A stretch of 64,000 bases of DNA, from contig DAOQAG010000003.1 of assembly GCA_035353815.1 (NCBI GenBank), forward strand, positions 1 through 64,000, given 5' to 3'. The position numbers and the translations under genes were made by a program. Below the pieces are notes generated by a model. It did not search any database. It saw only the letters and a program-made list of their open reading frames with translations, and was not told the DNA's origin. Source of the stretch: JAKPUX01 sp035353815 (lineage in GTDB: Bacteria; Zhuqueibacterota; Zhuqueibacteria; Residuimicrobiales; Residuimicrobiaceae). Numbering within the stretch: the first letter of the stretch is position 1; each line of letters opens with the position of its first letter. Below are positions 7,990 through 16,672 of this stretch, piece by piece.

Positions 7990-9432
7990 CTATTTGCCCA
8001 GGGCTTTGCGGGCGCGGCTCCAGACCACGGCGAGGTTGAGGCTCTCCTGATTCCAGTGGACCACCCTGTCGAAGAGCAGGTGCGCTCCCTGCTGGTCCCC
8101 TTTTTCCTGGAGGCAGCGGGCGCGGTAGTAGAGGGCCCAGGGGTCGTTCTCCAGGCGCTGCAGCTGGGCGATGGCGCCATCCCACCGTTTGTCCTGAAAC
8201 GCGAGGTATCCCAGGAGGGCATGCAGTGACAGGGATTCATCCGGGTTGTTGCGCAGCCGGATAGCGGCGAGATAGTCGGCAAGGTTGACCTGGGCCTTGT
8301 CGAAGAGACGATTGGCCGCGCAGACAAGGGTGAGCCAGTAGGCGCCGTTGACCCGCAGGTTTTCCCGGGCATGACTGGCGAGTCCGGACCGGTCGATCAT
8401 CGCGGCGGCCTCGGTGCACTGGCGGAGTCCCTCCGCCGGCCGGCCCATCTCGCTGAGAACAAATCCCTCGTTGAAAGCGGTCGTAATCAGGATCGCGGAC
8501 TCGTTTTCCTTTTCGGCAAAGGTCTGATGCCGGGCATAGGCGCTCATCGCCTCATCCACCTTGTCCTGATAGAGATACGAGCGGGCCTGCAGCCGCAGTG
8601 CGATCAGTTTGTCGCTGACCCGCGGGCTTTCACTGAAGTAGCGGTCGTAATAGGTCCGGGCCTTGTCATACGCCCCCATGAAGAGATAATTATTGCCGAT
8701 GCCGGCGAGACTGCCGGTGAACTGGTTGTCGGTATCGTAGGCCTTTTGATACTGCACGATCGATTCGTTGTAGCGTCCCCGCTTGAGCAAAAACTCGGCA
8801 TAGGAATCGTAGGGATTGGGCAGGTGGGGCATGAGGCGGATGTACTCCAGGAAGGCTTTTTCAGCGGCGGGGTAATCCCCGACGGCCATGCTGGCGTATC
8901 CCAGGTAATTATAGGCGGGGGCGTACTCCTTGTCGATCTGCAGGGCCTGCTGATAGAGATCGATGGCTTTGGTGTTTTCGGAGTGGCTCTGGAAATAAAA
9001 GCCGGCGTAGGTTTTCAGGCGCTTGTCATCCGGGTAAAGGGCGAGGAGCTTGTCCATATTCTGGAGGGCGGCCGCACCTCTGGCCTCATTGCTCGCCTTG
9101 TAAAAAGCGACCAGCAGCCGTTCTCCGTCGGAGGCATTGGCCGACAGGGCTAAAGCCTTTTCCATATTTTCCTCCGCCGTCTGGGCGCTGCCGCCCGCAA
9201 GGCTGCGATAGAGGAAGGCAAGGGCGAATCCCGGATCTTTTTCAATGGCACGGTCGAAGTGCCTGGCCGCGGCGGCGTAATCGATGTTCTCCAGCTGGTC
9301 GCGTCCCTGCAGGAAGAGGGTGCGTGCCTCCTCGGAGGCCGTGGTGATCGGGATGACCTGGTCGAGAACCGGTTGTGCCAGAGTCCCGGCCGTCAGTACC
9401 ATAAGGATGAAGAGCAGGCTCGCAAGTTTCAT
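7990..9432 (-). CDS. exported tetratricopeptide repeat protein
   Basis: A 480-residue protein with a signal peptide (MKLASLLFILMVLTAGTLAQ) and TPR motifs along its length, for example YAAAARHFDRAIEKDPGFAL, KAIDLYQQALQIDKEYAPAY and DYPAAEKAFLEYIRLMPHLP. No catalytic domain is visible. It is therefore a periplasmic or surface scaffold, like other FCB-group TPR exports. RBS GGGAGG precedes the ATG at 9432. It has its own promoter, a roughly 145-nt leader and a downstream terminator, so it is monocistronic. Function is unknown. Confidence 0.85.
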   Translation of the reverse strand: MKLASLLFILMVLTAGTLAQPVLDQVIPITTASEEARTLFLQGRDQLENIDYAAAARHFDRAIEKDPGFALAFLYRSLAGGSAQTAEENMEKALALSANASDGERLLVAFYKASNEARGAAALQNMDKLLALYPDDKRLKTYAGFYFQSHSENTKAIDLYQQALQIDKEYAPAYNYLGYASMAVGDYPAAEKAFLEYIRLMPHLPNPYDSYAEFLLKRGRYNESIVQYQKAYDTDNQFTGSLAGIGNNYLFMGAYDKARTYYDRYFSESPRVSDKLIALRLQARSYLYQDKVDEAMSAYARHQTFAEKENESAILITTAFNEGFVLSEMGRPAEGLRQCTEAAAMIDRSGLASHARENLRVNGAYWLTLVCAANRLFDKAQVNLADYLAAIRLRNNPDESLSLHALLGYLAFQDKRWDGAIAQLQRLENDPWALYYRARCLQEKGDQQGAHLLFDRVVHWNQESLNLAVVWSRARKALGK

Positions 9433-9583
9433 GGTATCCTCCCGGATAACAGATCAAACGCAAGGGTGCCGATAAAGCAGGAGCTTCGGGTTGTGGATGG
9501 CGCCAGGGATACCGGATCGCTGGGGAGTATGACCGGAGGAGGAACAGGGGGTGATGGAATGCTCTGGATTTCGGTCCTATTTC

Positions 9584-9612
9584 AATATAACGGAAACCGG
9601 GAAGGATGTCAA
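9584..9612 (-). promoter_or_regulatory. sigma70-like promoter of the TPR gene
   Basis: Minus-strand TTGACA (9607-9612) and TATATT (9584-9589) with a 17-bp spacer, the same hexamers as the MerR promoter. The -35 lies inside the left direct repeat that bounds array A. Confidence 0.7.
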
Positions 9613-10288
9613 GCGGCAAAATGGAAAAGAGTACCCCTGAAATCTCGCCCCTACCTGGTCCCTAACGTTTGGGCTTCTCAAAATTGATTTAGACTCTGAT
9701 TCTTGTATAATGAATGTTGAAAGGAATTAGATTAAAACATCCTTTGCAAAGTCAGGACTATTTATTAATCTGACAGGGTGAAGAGGATTGATTCTAGGGT
9801 CATAGAACCTGATCTTGCGATGCAGCATGGCCCATTTTAATTCCAGCTGGGTGGGACCCAGCTTTTGGGGCTCGATCTGATACTCCTTGATCTTGCGATA
9901 CAGCGTGGCCAATTTTAATTCCATCTGGGTGGGACCCAGCTTTTAGGGCTTGAGCTGATACTCCTTGATCTTGCGATACAGCGTGGCCCATTTTNNNNNN
10001 NNNNNNNNNNNNNNNNNNNNNNNNNNNNNNNNNNNNNNNNNNNNNNNNNNNNNNNNNNNNNNNNNNNNNNNNNNNNNNNNNNNNNNNNNNNNNNCTTTTA
10101 GGGCTTGAGCTGATACTCCTTGATCTTGCGATACAGCGTGGCCCATTTTTAATTCCATCTGGGTGGGACCCAGCTTTTAGGGCTTGAGCTGATACTCCTT
10201 GATCTTGCGATACAGCGTGGCCCATTTTAATTCCATCTGGGTGGGACCCAGCTTTTGGGGGGTATCAAGGCAAAATGGAAAAGAGGAC
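9609..10288. repeat. array A: 78-bp tandem repeats bounded by direct repeats
   Basis: Units begin at 9811, 9889, 9967, (gap), 10122 and 10201, a spacing of 78, 78 and 79 bp. Each contains GATCTTGCGATACAGCGTGG and the small hairpin CTGGGTGGGACCCAG. The first unit is the most diverged. The array is interrupted by a 100-N gap, so copy number is unknown. A direct repeat of about 24 bp (TCAAG, an optional CG, then GCAAAATGGAAAAGAG) bounds the region at 9609-9634 and 10265-10288. Between the left direct repeat and the first unit, 9635-9800 holds one copy of the dispersed core motif and otherwise nothing recognisable. No protein is credible here: the reading frame breaks at the 79-bp unit and there is no RBS. 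Confidence 0.85.
9995..10094. other. assembly gap (100 N) inside array A
   Basis: Exactly 100 N, a placeholder length. The true missing length is unknown and probably reflects collapse of identical repeats. Confidence 0.97.
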
Positions 10289-10351
10289 TTGACTGACAAG
10301 ATAAAATTCGCGAAATTCAGGCAAATCAAGACCATCCAGAGAGCGCTCGCC

Positions 10352-11461
10352 ATGAAGACAAGATTCTCCCGTTTTGGCATCGCGGTTTTATTTCTCCTTT
10401 GTAGCAGCCTCGCCGGCTGTGCGAAATTCGCCACTTTTTTCCAGGATCTCCTCGGTCATAACGAGACCAGTCCGGCACAGATCGGCCGGTTGGTCGCCCA
10501 TGATCTGTTGTCGCGCTCCGAATATTATCTCTACCTGGCCCCCTTCTGGCGGGGGATCCATTACTCCGAGGCTTGCGCCGGTTTCGGCGCCGCGCATCTG
10601 GCCGGTTTGCTGCACGACAAGGAGCTGCTCGCCCGCCTCGCCAGCCGCTACGCGCGGGCCAATACGGACAGCCTGACCGACCTGGCCGATCATGTCGATG
10701 CCAATGTTTACGGCATTCTGCCGCTCGAACTCTACCGCCAGACCGGGGAGAAGACGTTCTTCCAGCAGGGGATCGCACTGGCGGACGCCCAGTGGGTCGA
10801 TCCCCGACCCGACGGCCTGACCCGTCAGACCCGCTTCTGGATCGACGACATCTGGATGATCGGCGCCTTGCAGGTCCAGGCCTGGCGCACCACCGGCAAG
10901 CCGGTCTATCTCGAGCGGGCCGCCCTTGAAATCGACGTCTACCTGCAGAAGCTGCAGCAGCCCAATGGCCTTTTCTATCACGGGGAAGGCGCGCCCTTTT
11001 TCTGGGGCCGGGGCAACGGCTGGGCCGCTGCGGGCATGGCCGAGCTGCTCTCCGAGCTGCCGCCGGATAATCCCCATTATCCCGCCATCCTCGCGGGGTA
11101 TCGCCGCATGATGGATGCCCTGCGCCGTTATCAGGCCGAAGACGGGATGTGGCGACAGCTGATCGACACGCCCTCCGCCTGGAAGGAGAGCTCGGCCACG
11201 GCGATGTTCGGCTATGCCGTCACCGTCGGGGTGAACAAGGGGCTTCTCGACCCTTCCCTCTACAAGCCGGTCTACGAGAAAGCCTGGGAGGCGCTCCTCA
11301 CCTATATCGGCGCGGACGGCCGGGTCGCCGAGGTCTGCATCGGCACCGGCAAGAGCGCGGACATTACCCACTATCTCACCCGGCCGCGGGTCACCGGGGA
11401 TCTCCATGGCCAGGCGCCGGTGCTCTGGTTCGCATGCGCCTTGCTGGAACGCAACCGCTAA
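10352..11461 (+). CDS. GH105 unsaturated rhamnogalacturonyl/glucuronyl hydrolase lipoprotein
   Basis: A 369-residue glycoside hydrolase family 105 (YteR/YesR-like) enzyme, which removes the unsaturated uronic acid left at the non-reducing end by pectate or rhamnogalacturonan lyases. The signature TRQTRFWIDDIWM (Asp near 163) and WGRGNGWAAAGM (near 218) fit the (alpha/alpha)6 barrel family, as does the length. A lipobox at LCSSLAGC places it on a membrane surface. The ATG at 10352 starts a clear signal peptide, but the RBS (GAGAG) is weak. The following small gene starts 16 bp after its stop. The window also encodes a PL9-like pectate lyase that could generate its substrate. Confidence 0.9.
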   Translation: MKTRFSRFGIAVLFLLCSSLAGCAKFATFFQDLLGHNETSPAQIGRLVAHDLLSRSEYYLYLAPFWRGIHYSEACAGFGAAHLAGLLHDKELLARLASRYARANTDSLTDLADHVDANVYGILPLELYRQTGEKTFFQQGIALADAQWVDPRPDGLTRQTRFWIDDIWMIGALQVQAWRTTGKPVYLERAALEIDVYLQKLQQPNGLFYHGEGAPFFWGRGNGWAAAGMAELLSELPPDNPHYPAILAGYRRMMDALRRYQAEDGMWRQLIDTPSAWKESSATAMFGYAVTVGVNKGLLDPSLYKPVYEKAWEALLTYIGADGRVAEVCIGTGKSADITHYLTRPRVTGDLHGQAPVLWFACALLERNR

Positions 11462-11477
11462 CGGGAGGAGTTCGAGG

Positions 11478-11786
11478 ATGTTCCAATCGCTTAAAGCCGC
11501 GGCCGCCAAAAAATTCATCAATCCCTACCTCGAGGGCATCGGCGTCATCCAGGAACTCGAGTTCAACAAAGAAGCCCGATCGATCCTCGCCCTGGTCACC
11601 TTGACCGGGGAGGCCGAGCCGGTCCGGGTCGAAGCCCATGGCTACCTCCTCGGCCCCGATTCGATCACCATCTCCAAATTCATTTGCAGCAGACCCTGGC
11701 TCGAAACCACCCTCAACCGTTTTCTCGCCAACCGGAAATTCACACTGCCGGAGCAGGCCCGCAGCGCCATCCGCATGGTGCTCTGA
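11478..11786 (+). CDS. small conserved-looking protein of unknown function
   Basis: A 102-residue soluble protein with no signal peptide or membrane segment, rich in charged residues. A good RBS (GGGAGGAG) 8 nt before the ATG and a 16-bp spacing from the GH105 stop support it as real and co-transcribed. I see a likely two-layer beta/alpha pattern (SILALVTLTGEAEPVRVEAH, then DSITISKF) but no family motif. I do not recognise it. The following 141 bp hold no clear terminator. Confidence 0.7.
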   Translation: MFQSLKAAAAKKFINPYLEGIGVIQELEFNKEARSILALVTLTGEAEPVRVEAHGYLLGPDSITISKFICSRPWLETTLNRFLANRKFTLPEQARSAIRMVL

Positions 11787-11927
11787 GACCTCCGTTGCCG
11801 GTTAATAAATACGGCAGCCAAGGATTTCTCACCGCTTTCACCTTGAATTCCTCTGCAAACGGATGTAGATTGCATAATGTGGCAACATGGTAATCAAGCT
11901 TCCGTGTATAGTGCAATGGAGGATGTC

Positions 11928-13358
11928 ATGAAGGTGAAGGCTGCTTTGATCCTGCTGTGTGGACTGGCTGGTTCGCTCTCCGGCCAGGAGTACATCCTCA
12001 TCGGCTGGAATGACCTGGGCATGCACTGCGCCAACAAGGATTTTGCCAATCTGGCCATTCTGCCCCCCTACAACAACCTCACCGCTGAGCTGATCCGCAA
12101 GGGTGATGCCAGTCATGCGCCGCAACTGGTCACCTCCGGCTTCACCGTGACCTATACCATCCCCGGCAACAGCTACTCGGTGGGCAAGACCAACTTTTGG
12201 AGCTACGAGGACAAACTCTTCGGCGTTTCCCTGGCGGACAACATCGGGCTGACGGGCAATGGACTTGCCGGGAATCTGGCTGTGGCAGGAGACCATTTCG
12301 AAGCGAGCGGAATCCCGATCACGCCCTATACCGATGCCGACCTCGCCAAAGAGTCCCCCTACCAGCTGGCCTTGCTCAAGGCCTATGATGCCGCCAACAC
12401 CCTGCTCGCTACCACCCAATGCGTCATACCGGTCAGCAACGAAATCGGCTGTGTTAGTGGCGGCTGTCACACCAGTGAATCCGCCCTGCTCGGCAGCCAT
12501 GAAAACGAGGGGGGATTCGACGCAAACGCCAGGCCGATCCTCTGCGCCAAATGCCACGCCTCGAATGCCCTGGGGCTGCCCGGCCGGAGCGGACTGCCCT
12601 CCCTTTCCCTCGCCCTGCATGACAAACATAAAGATCGGACCAATGACTGCTACAAATGCCACCCCGGCGCGACCACGCGGTGCCTGCGCGATGTCATGTA
12701 CAGCAAGGGGATGACCTGCCAGAGCTGCCACGGCTCTCTCAGCAACGTCGCTTCCACGATCAAAACCGGCCGCCGGCCCTGGCTGGATGAACCGAAATGC
12801 GGGGCATCCAGTTGCCACGGCGCCCAGCATGCCGAAGAGAGCGGCAAACTTTTCCGCCAGTCGCGCGGACATGGCGGCTTGTACTGCTCAACCTGCCACG
12901 GTTCGCCGCACGCCATCGTCCCCACCATCGAGCCCAATGACAACGTGCAGAACACCGCCCTACAGGGTTACCCGGGCGTGCTGCGCGACTGCCGCGTCTG
13001 CCATGGCGTTCAGCCTGCGGGAGCCGGTCCGCATGGCGTGATGACCGGAATTGCCCAAGCGACGGATACCGGCTCGCCCGCCCGTTTTCTCCTCCAACCG
13101 GCCTGGCCCAATCCCTTTAACGGGCAGACCCGGATCCTCTTCGAACTGCCACGCTCCTCCCGGGTCAGCGTTCGAATCTGGGACATCCAGGGCCGGCTGG
13201 TAAGCGTGCTTTGCGACGGCGAGTTATCCGCCGGCCCACATCAGCTGCACTGGGATGGCACCGACGGCTCCGGCCGGACCTTGCCCTCGGGCATCTATTG
13301 TTGCACCCTGATGGCGCAAGGGCAAAACCATGTCCAGCGCCTTGCCCTGATAAAATAG
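11928..13358 (+). CDS. secreted multiheme cytochrome c with FlgD-like C-terminal tail
   Basis: A 476-residue exported protein. After a signal peptide (LILLCGLAGSLSG) come about 150 residues starting YILIGWNDLGMHC that I cannot assign, then a heme-rich region (about 175-365). It has five CxxCH sites (CAKCH, CYKCH, CQSCH, CSTCH, CRVCH) and two CX4CH sites (CVSGGCH, CGASSCH), so up to seven hemes. The C-terminus (PAWPNPFNGQTRILFEL, WDGTDGSG, SGIYCCTL) is the FlgD-like/type IX-style sorting tail, so the cytochrome is likely displayed or secreted beyond the outer membrane. RBS GGAGG stands 6 nt upstream. Extracellular electron transfer or a heme redox enzyme are both possible; no partner cytochromes adjoin. 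Confidence 0.88.
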   Translation: MKVKAALILLCGLAGSLSGQEYILIGWNDLGMHCANKDFANLAILPPYNNLTAELIRKGDASHAPQLVTSGFTVTYTIPGNSYSVGKTNFWSYEDKLFGVSLADNIGLTGNGLAGNLAVAGDHFEASGIPITPYTDADLAKESPYQLALLKAYDAANTLLATTQCVIPVSNEIGCVSGGCHTSESALLGSHENEGGFDANARPILCAKCHASNALGLPGRSGLPSLSLALHDKHKDRTNDCYKCHPGATTRCLRDVMYSKGMTCQSCHGSLSNVASTIKTGRRPWLDEPKCGASSCHGAQHAEESGKLFRQSRGHGGLYCSTCHGSPHAIVPTIEPNDNVQNTALQGYPGVLRDCRVCHGVQPAGAGPHGVMTGIAQATDTGSPARFLLQPAWPNPFNGQTRILFELPRSSRVSVRIWDIQGRLVSVLCDGELSAGPHQLHWDGTDGSGRTLPSGIYCCTLMAQGQNHVQRLALIK

Positions 13359-13387
13359 AGCGGCCCGCGGTTGCGCAGACGCAACGG

Positions 13388-13545
13388 GCTGATAAAATGT
13401 CTTGAAACCCCCCAAAATCTGGGTCCTACTCGGCTTTAATATCATTGAAAATAGTGGCCTACCGGTGATAAAAGCTTGCCAAGTATACGGCGCGAGGTGT
13501 CAGGTGGGAACAAGATTTCCGGGGGTACCCTGGCTGATAAAAAGT
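13388..13545. repeat. intergenic repeat fragments between cytochrome and RpiR gene
   Basis: This 364-bp intergenic region contains two degenerate copies of the dispersed core motif: plus strand at 13408-13433, and minus strand at 13501-13530, where the reverse complement reads GGTACCCCCGGAAATC then CCCACCTG. A 'GCTGATAAAA' word recurs at 13388 and 13533, with shorter versions at 13347 and 13466. No ORF here is credible. Confidence 0.55.
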
Positions 13546-13629
13546 CTGTTCTGCCGACATCCTCCATAGGTCGAATTGTACCAAAAGCGTGCCGGCGCAT
13601 CGCGCTGCAAAAAAAAGTTGAGAATCCTC

Positions 13630-13679
13630 TTGACTTTGAGGCTGCATTCTCCTATCTTCAAATGAAAATTTATTTTCAT
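13630..13679 (+). promoter_or_regulatory. RpiR gene promoter and perfect palindrome operator
   Basis: TTGACT (13630-13635), a 17-bp spacer and TATCTT (13653-13658). Immediately downstream ATGAAAAT-TT-ATTTTCAT (13662-13679) is a perfect inverted repeat with 8-bp arms. It is well placed at the transcription start for autoregulation by the RpiR protein. Confidence 0.7.
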
Positions 13680-13722
13680 GCCGCATTGTTGTGAAATAAA
13701 AATTGCAGCAAGGGCCCCGGAC

Positions 13723-14580
13723 ATGAAAAACATCGAAGACCGGATCTGCAAAAGCCTGCCCGATCTCGCGCCGCACCAGAAAAGAGTGGCCGATTTCTTT
13801 CTCGAACACATGGATCTGGTCGCCCTCCTGCCCATCCAGGAGGTGGCCCGCCGCGCCGGCGTCAGTGAAGCCACCATCGTCCGCTTCGCCCAGCTCCTCG
13901 GCTATCGCGGCTACAAGGAACTCAAGGAGACCCTCTCCGCCTATCTCAAAGAGCGCCTCTCCCCCACCGCGCGCTATCGCCTGGCCATCGCCGAGCAGGG
14001 CAGCTCGCCCGATGTGCTCAAACTGGCCTCACAAAATGTGATCTCCAACATTCAGGAGACGATCAAGTCGATCGATCCCCAGGCCTTCACCGGCGCCGTC
14101 GACCGTATCATTGCCGCGCGGCGGATTTACTGCATCGGCCTCGAACTCTCCGCCCACCTGGCCCAGCTCATGACCTATCTGCTGCGCCAGTACAGCTACG
14201 ACGCCCAGCACCTCTCTCTGGATTATTTTCGTTATATCGAACAGGTCGCCTTTATGGACCCGGGCGACCTGCTGATCGCTTTCAGTTTCTCACCCTATTC
14301 ACGGGAGACGGTCGAAGCGCTGGCCCAGGCCCGGCAGCGGGAGATTCCCAGCATTCTCTTCACCGATAAAAAGAGCGCCCCCGCCCGGAGCTGGGCCACC
14401 CATTGTCTCCCCATCCAGACCGACAACATCACCTTCAGTAATTCACTGGGAGCGGTGGTGACGGTCATCAACGCCATCATCACCGAACTCAATTTCAGGG
14501 ACAAGGAGCGCACCTTGACGGCGCTTGGGATTATCGAGGAGAGCATCCGCGACGATCGCTACTTTGTCGCAAATCCCTGA
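13723..14580 (+). CDS. MurR/RpiR-family transcriptional regulator
   Basis: A 285-residue regulator. The N-terminal helix-turn-helix is clear (PIQEVARRAGVSEATIVRFA, about 37-56; QLLGYRGYKELKETL), followed by a SIS domain (about 120-250; RRIYCIGLELSAHLAQ, DLLIAFSFSPYSRETVEA) that normally binds a phosphosugar or another small ligand. The ATG at 13723 has only a weak AAGGG upstream. It is followed, 120 bp later on the same strand, by M20 peptidase, cyanophycinase-like and YfcC genes, which it most likely controls. Because the cluster is for peptides rather than sugars, the ligand may be an amino acid derivative; that is inference. Confidence 0.9.
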   Translation: MKNIEDRICKSLPDLAPHQKRVADFFLEHMDLVALLPIQEVARRAGVSEATIVRFAQLLGYRGYKELKETLSAYLKERLSPTARYRLAIAEQGSSPDVLKLASQNVISNIQETIKSIDPQAFTGAVDRIIAARRIYCIGLELSAHLAQLMTYLLRQYSYDAQHLSLDYFRYIEQVAFMDPGDLLIAFSFSPYSRETVEALAQARQREIPSILFTDKKSAPARSWATHCLPIQTDNITFSNSLGAVVTVINAIITELNFRDKERTLTALGIIEESIRDDRYFVANP

Positions 14581-14700
14581 CCCTTGGCCCGGCGCGGCCG
14601 CAAGCATTGCCTGGTGACGCATGGGTGCGGTTTCTGCTCCTGCGGATTTAATTTTCCAATGCCCGGTGCGGGTTCAATCCTTTGTATGGAATCTGATGCC

Positions 14701-15810
14701 ATGAACCAACAAAAACTGCTGGATCTTTTTCTCGAACTCGTCCGGATCGACGCCGTCTCGCTCCAGGAGCGGCCGGTCGCTGAATTCATCAAAAAACGCC
14801 TCGCGCCCCTCGGCGTCGAGATCACCGAGGATGATGCCGCGCAAAAACTCAACGGCACCTGTGGCAACCTCATTATCCGGCTGCCCGGTGACCTGCCCGA
14901 TACAGAACCCCTTCTCTTGCTGGCCCATCTGGACACGGTCCATCCCACCGCCGGGGTCCAGCCGGTGCTGAAGGAGGGGGTCCTCTGGTCGGATGGCACG
15001 ACCATTCTCGGGGTGGACAACCGCGCCGGGGTGACCCTGCTCCTGTCTCTCATCGAGGAGCTGCACGAGCACAAGCTGCACCACCGCAGTCTCGAGATCG
15101 TTTTCACGGTCGCCGAGGAGCTGGGGATGTTCGGAGCGATGGCCCTCGATTTCGCGCAGCTTCGGGCGCATCAGGGTTTCGTCTTTGATTGCACTGCCCG
15201 GCCCGGGGGGTATGTCGCCTCCACCCCCACCGCCTATGATTTTAAAATCGCCATCACCGGCAAGTCCGCCCATTCGGCCGTGGCACCCGAAACCGGCATC
15301 AACGCCCTTTCCATGGCGGTCCATATCATGAGCGGTTTTCCGGTGGGCCGGGTGAATCCGCACTCGGTGGCCAACTTTGGCACCATCCATGGCGGCACCG
15401 CCGATAACGTCGTGCCTGACCGGGTGGACCTCACCGGCGAGTTCCGCTCTTTTCGCAACGAGGAGATCACCGCCCTGCGCGAGCGCCTGACCTCACTTTG
15501 TGCCGAGGCGGCGGCGCGCTGGGGCGGCCAGTGTGAACCCGCCTTCATCTTCAGTTTCCAGGGCTTCCAGTTCCATCCGGAGATAGCGCTGGTGCAGCAC
15601 CTCTACCGCGCCTACGGCCGTGTTGGCGTGACACCCCAGCCGCTGGTCTATTACGGCGGCAGCGACGCCAATGTCTTTAATCAGCACGGCATCCAGATCA
15701 TCAACACCGGCATCGGTGCCCAGAATCCCCATTCCCGGGATGAACATATCCGTCCCGCGGACCTGATGACCGGCTTTCAAATTCTCACGCACCTGATCGA
15801 AGCGGAGTGA
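14701..15810 (+). CDS. M20-family peptidase, PepT-like
   Basis: A 369-residue cytoplasmic di-zinc peptidase. Metal and catalytic residues fall in family order: LLLLAHLDTVHP (His76, catalytic Asp78), GVDNRAG (bridging Asp106), TVAEELGMFG (catalytic Glu139 and metal Glu140), FDCTARPGG (Asp163) and NPHSRDEH (His344). The insertion between is the dimerisation lid with GKSAHSA. Length and motifs match tripeptidase T-like enzymes. The ATG at 14701 is used; an in-frame ATG five codons earlier is possible and neither has a strong RBS. Only 7 bp separate its stop from the next gene, so it is in an operon with the S51-like peptidase and carrier. Confidence 0.9.
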   Translation: MNQQKLLDLFLELVRIDAVSLQERPVAEFIKKRLAPLGVEITEDDAAQKLNGTCGNLIIRLPGDLPDTEPLLLLAHLDTVHPTAGVQPVLKEGVLWSDGTTILGVDNRAGVTLLLSLIEELHEHKLHHRSLEIVFTVAEELGMFGAMALDFAQLRAHQGFVFDCTARPGGYVASTPTAYDFKIAITGKSAHSAVAPETGINALSMAVHIMSGFPVGRVNPHSVANFGTIHGGTADNVVPDRVDLTGEFRSFRNEEITALRERLTSLCAEAAARWGGQCEPAFIFSFQGFQFHPEIALVQHLYRAYGRVGVTPQPLVYYGGSDANVFNQHGIQIINTGIGAQNPHSRDEHIRPADLMTGFQILTHLIEAE

Positions 15811-15817
15811 AGCAGAG

Positions 15818-16663
15818 ATGAGACGAAATGCGGCGATACTTGTCCTGGCCCTGCTGGCCGGAGTAGTGCTGGCCGGCGGCAAGGCGCACAGGGGCTATCT
15901 GATGATCATCGGCGGCGGTGACAAGCCGATGGATGCCATGCAAGAGTTCGTGAACCGCTGCCAGGGCCAGTCGATCCTGATCATCACCTCGGCCAGCGAG
16001 GATCCGATCGAGTATGGCACCTTCCTGACGGGCCAGCTGCGGCAGTGCGGCGCGGAACAGATTACCATGCGTCACATCATCGAGCCGGCCGTGGCCAACT
16101 CGGACTCGATCGTCGCCCTGATCGATGCCGCCGGCGGCGTCTTTTTCACCGGCGGCGACCAGGACCGGCTGATGAACCGCGTCGGTCATACCCGCGCGGA
16201 GCAGGCCCTCGACCGCCTTTACTTCGAGCGTGGCGGCATCATCGGCGGCACCAGCGCCGGCGCGGCGGTGATGAGCGAGGTGATGATCACCGGCAACGAG
16301 CTGGTCAACAAGGATTCGACCAACATCTTTCACTCGATCCAGGCCAAAAACGTCGAAACCAAGCGCGGCTTCGGCTTTGTCAAGAATGCGATCATCGACC
16401 AGCACTTTATGATGCGCAAGCGCCATAACCGCCTCATCGGCGTGGTGCTCGAACATCCCGGGCTGCCCGGGATCGGCATCGATGAGGAGGGGGCCATCCT
16501 GGTTTACCCCGACGGCCACTTCCGCGTCTACGGCCTGGATGCCGTGATCGTCTATGATGCCCGCAAGGCAAAGCAGATCCGCACCAGTGACCAGGGGCTG
16601 CTCGGGGGCCGGAACCTCAAGGTCGACCTGCTGCTGCCGGGCGACGAATACCGGATCGAGTAG
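15818..16663 (+). CDS. cyanophycinase-like S51 peptidase, exported
   Basis: A 281-residue serine peptidase of the S51 class (peptidase E/cyanophycinase). The nucleophile motif GGTSAGAA places Ser at 146, FFTGGDQDRL (109-118) matches the conserved 'GGxQ' loop of cyanophycinases, and IIDQHF is typical near the substrate pocket. A signal peptide (AAILVLALLAGVVLAGG) suggests periplasmic or extracellular action. Cyanophycinase cleaves multi-L-arginyl-poly-Asp to beta-Asp-Arg dipeptides, while other relatives cut isoaspartyl or Asp-X dipeptides; the sequence does not separate these. It lies between the M20 peptidase and the YfcC carrier, suggesting that released dipeptides are imported and hydrolysed. 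Confidence 0.85.
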   Translation: MRRNAAILVLALLAGVVLAGGKAHRGYLMIIGGGDKPMDAMQEFVNRCQGQSILIITSASEDPIEYGTFLTGQLRQCGAEQITMRHIIEPAVANSDSIVALIDAAGGVFFTGGDQDRLMNRVGHTRAEQALDRLYFERGGIIGGTSAGAAVMSEVMITGNELVNKDSTNIFHSIQAKNVETKRGFGFVKNAIIDQHFMMRKRHNRLIGVVLEHPGLPGIGIDEEGAILVYPDGHFRVYGLDAVIVYDARKAKQIRTSDQGLLGGRNLKVDLLLPGDEYRIE

Positions 16664-16672
16664 GGTACCGCC

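Noticed and set aside
9811..10260. Array A as a CRISPR array
   Set aside because: Units are contiguous 78-bp copies without variable spacers, and no cas gene is present.
14640..14690. GGTTCAATCC as a tRNA fragment
   Set aside because: Flanking bases cannot pair into a T-stem and no acceptor or anticodon arms are present.
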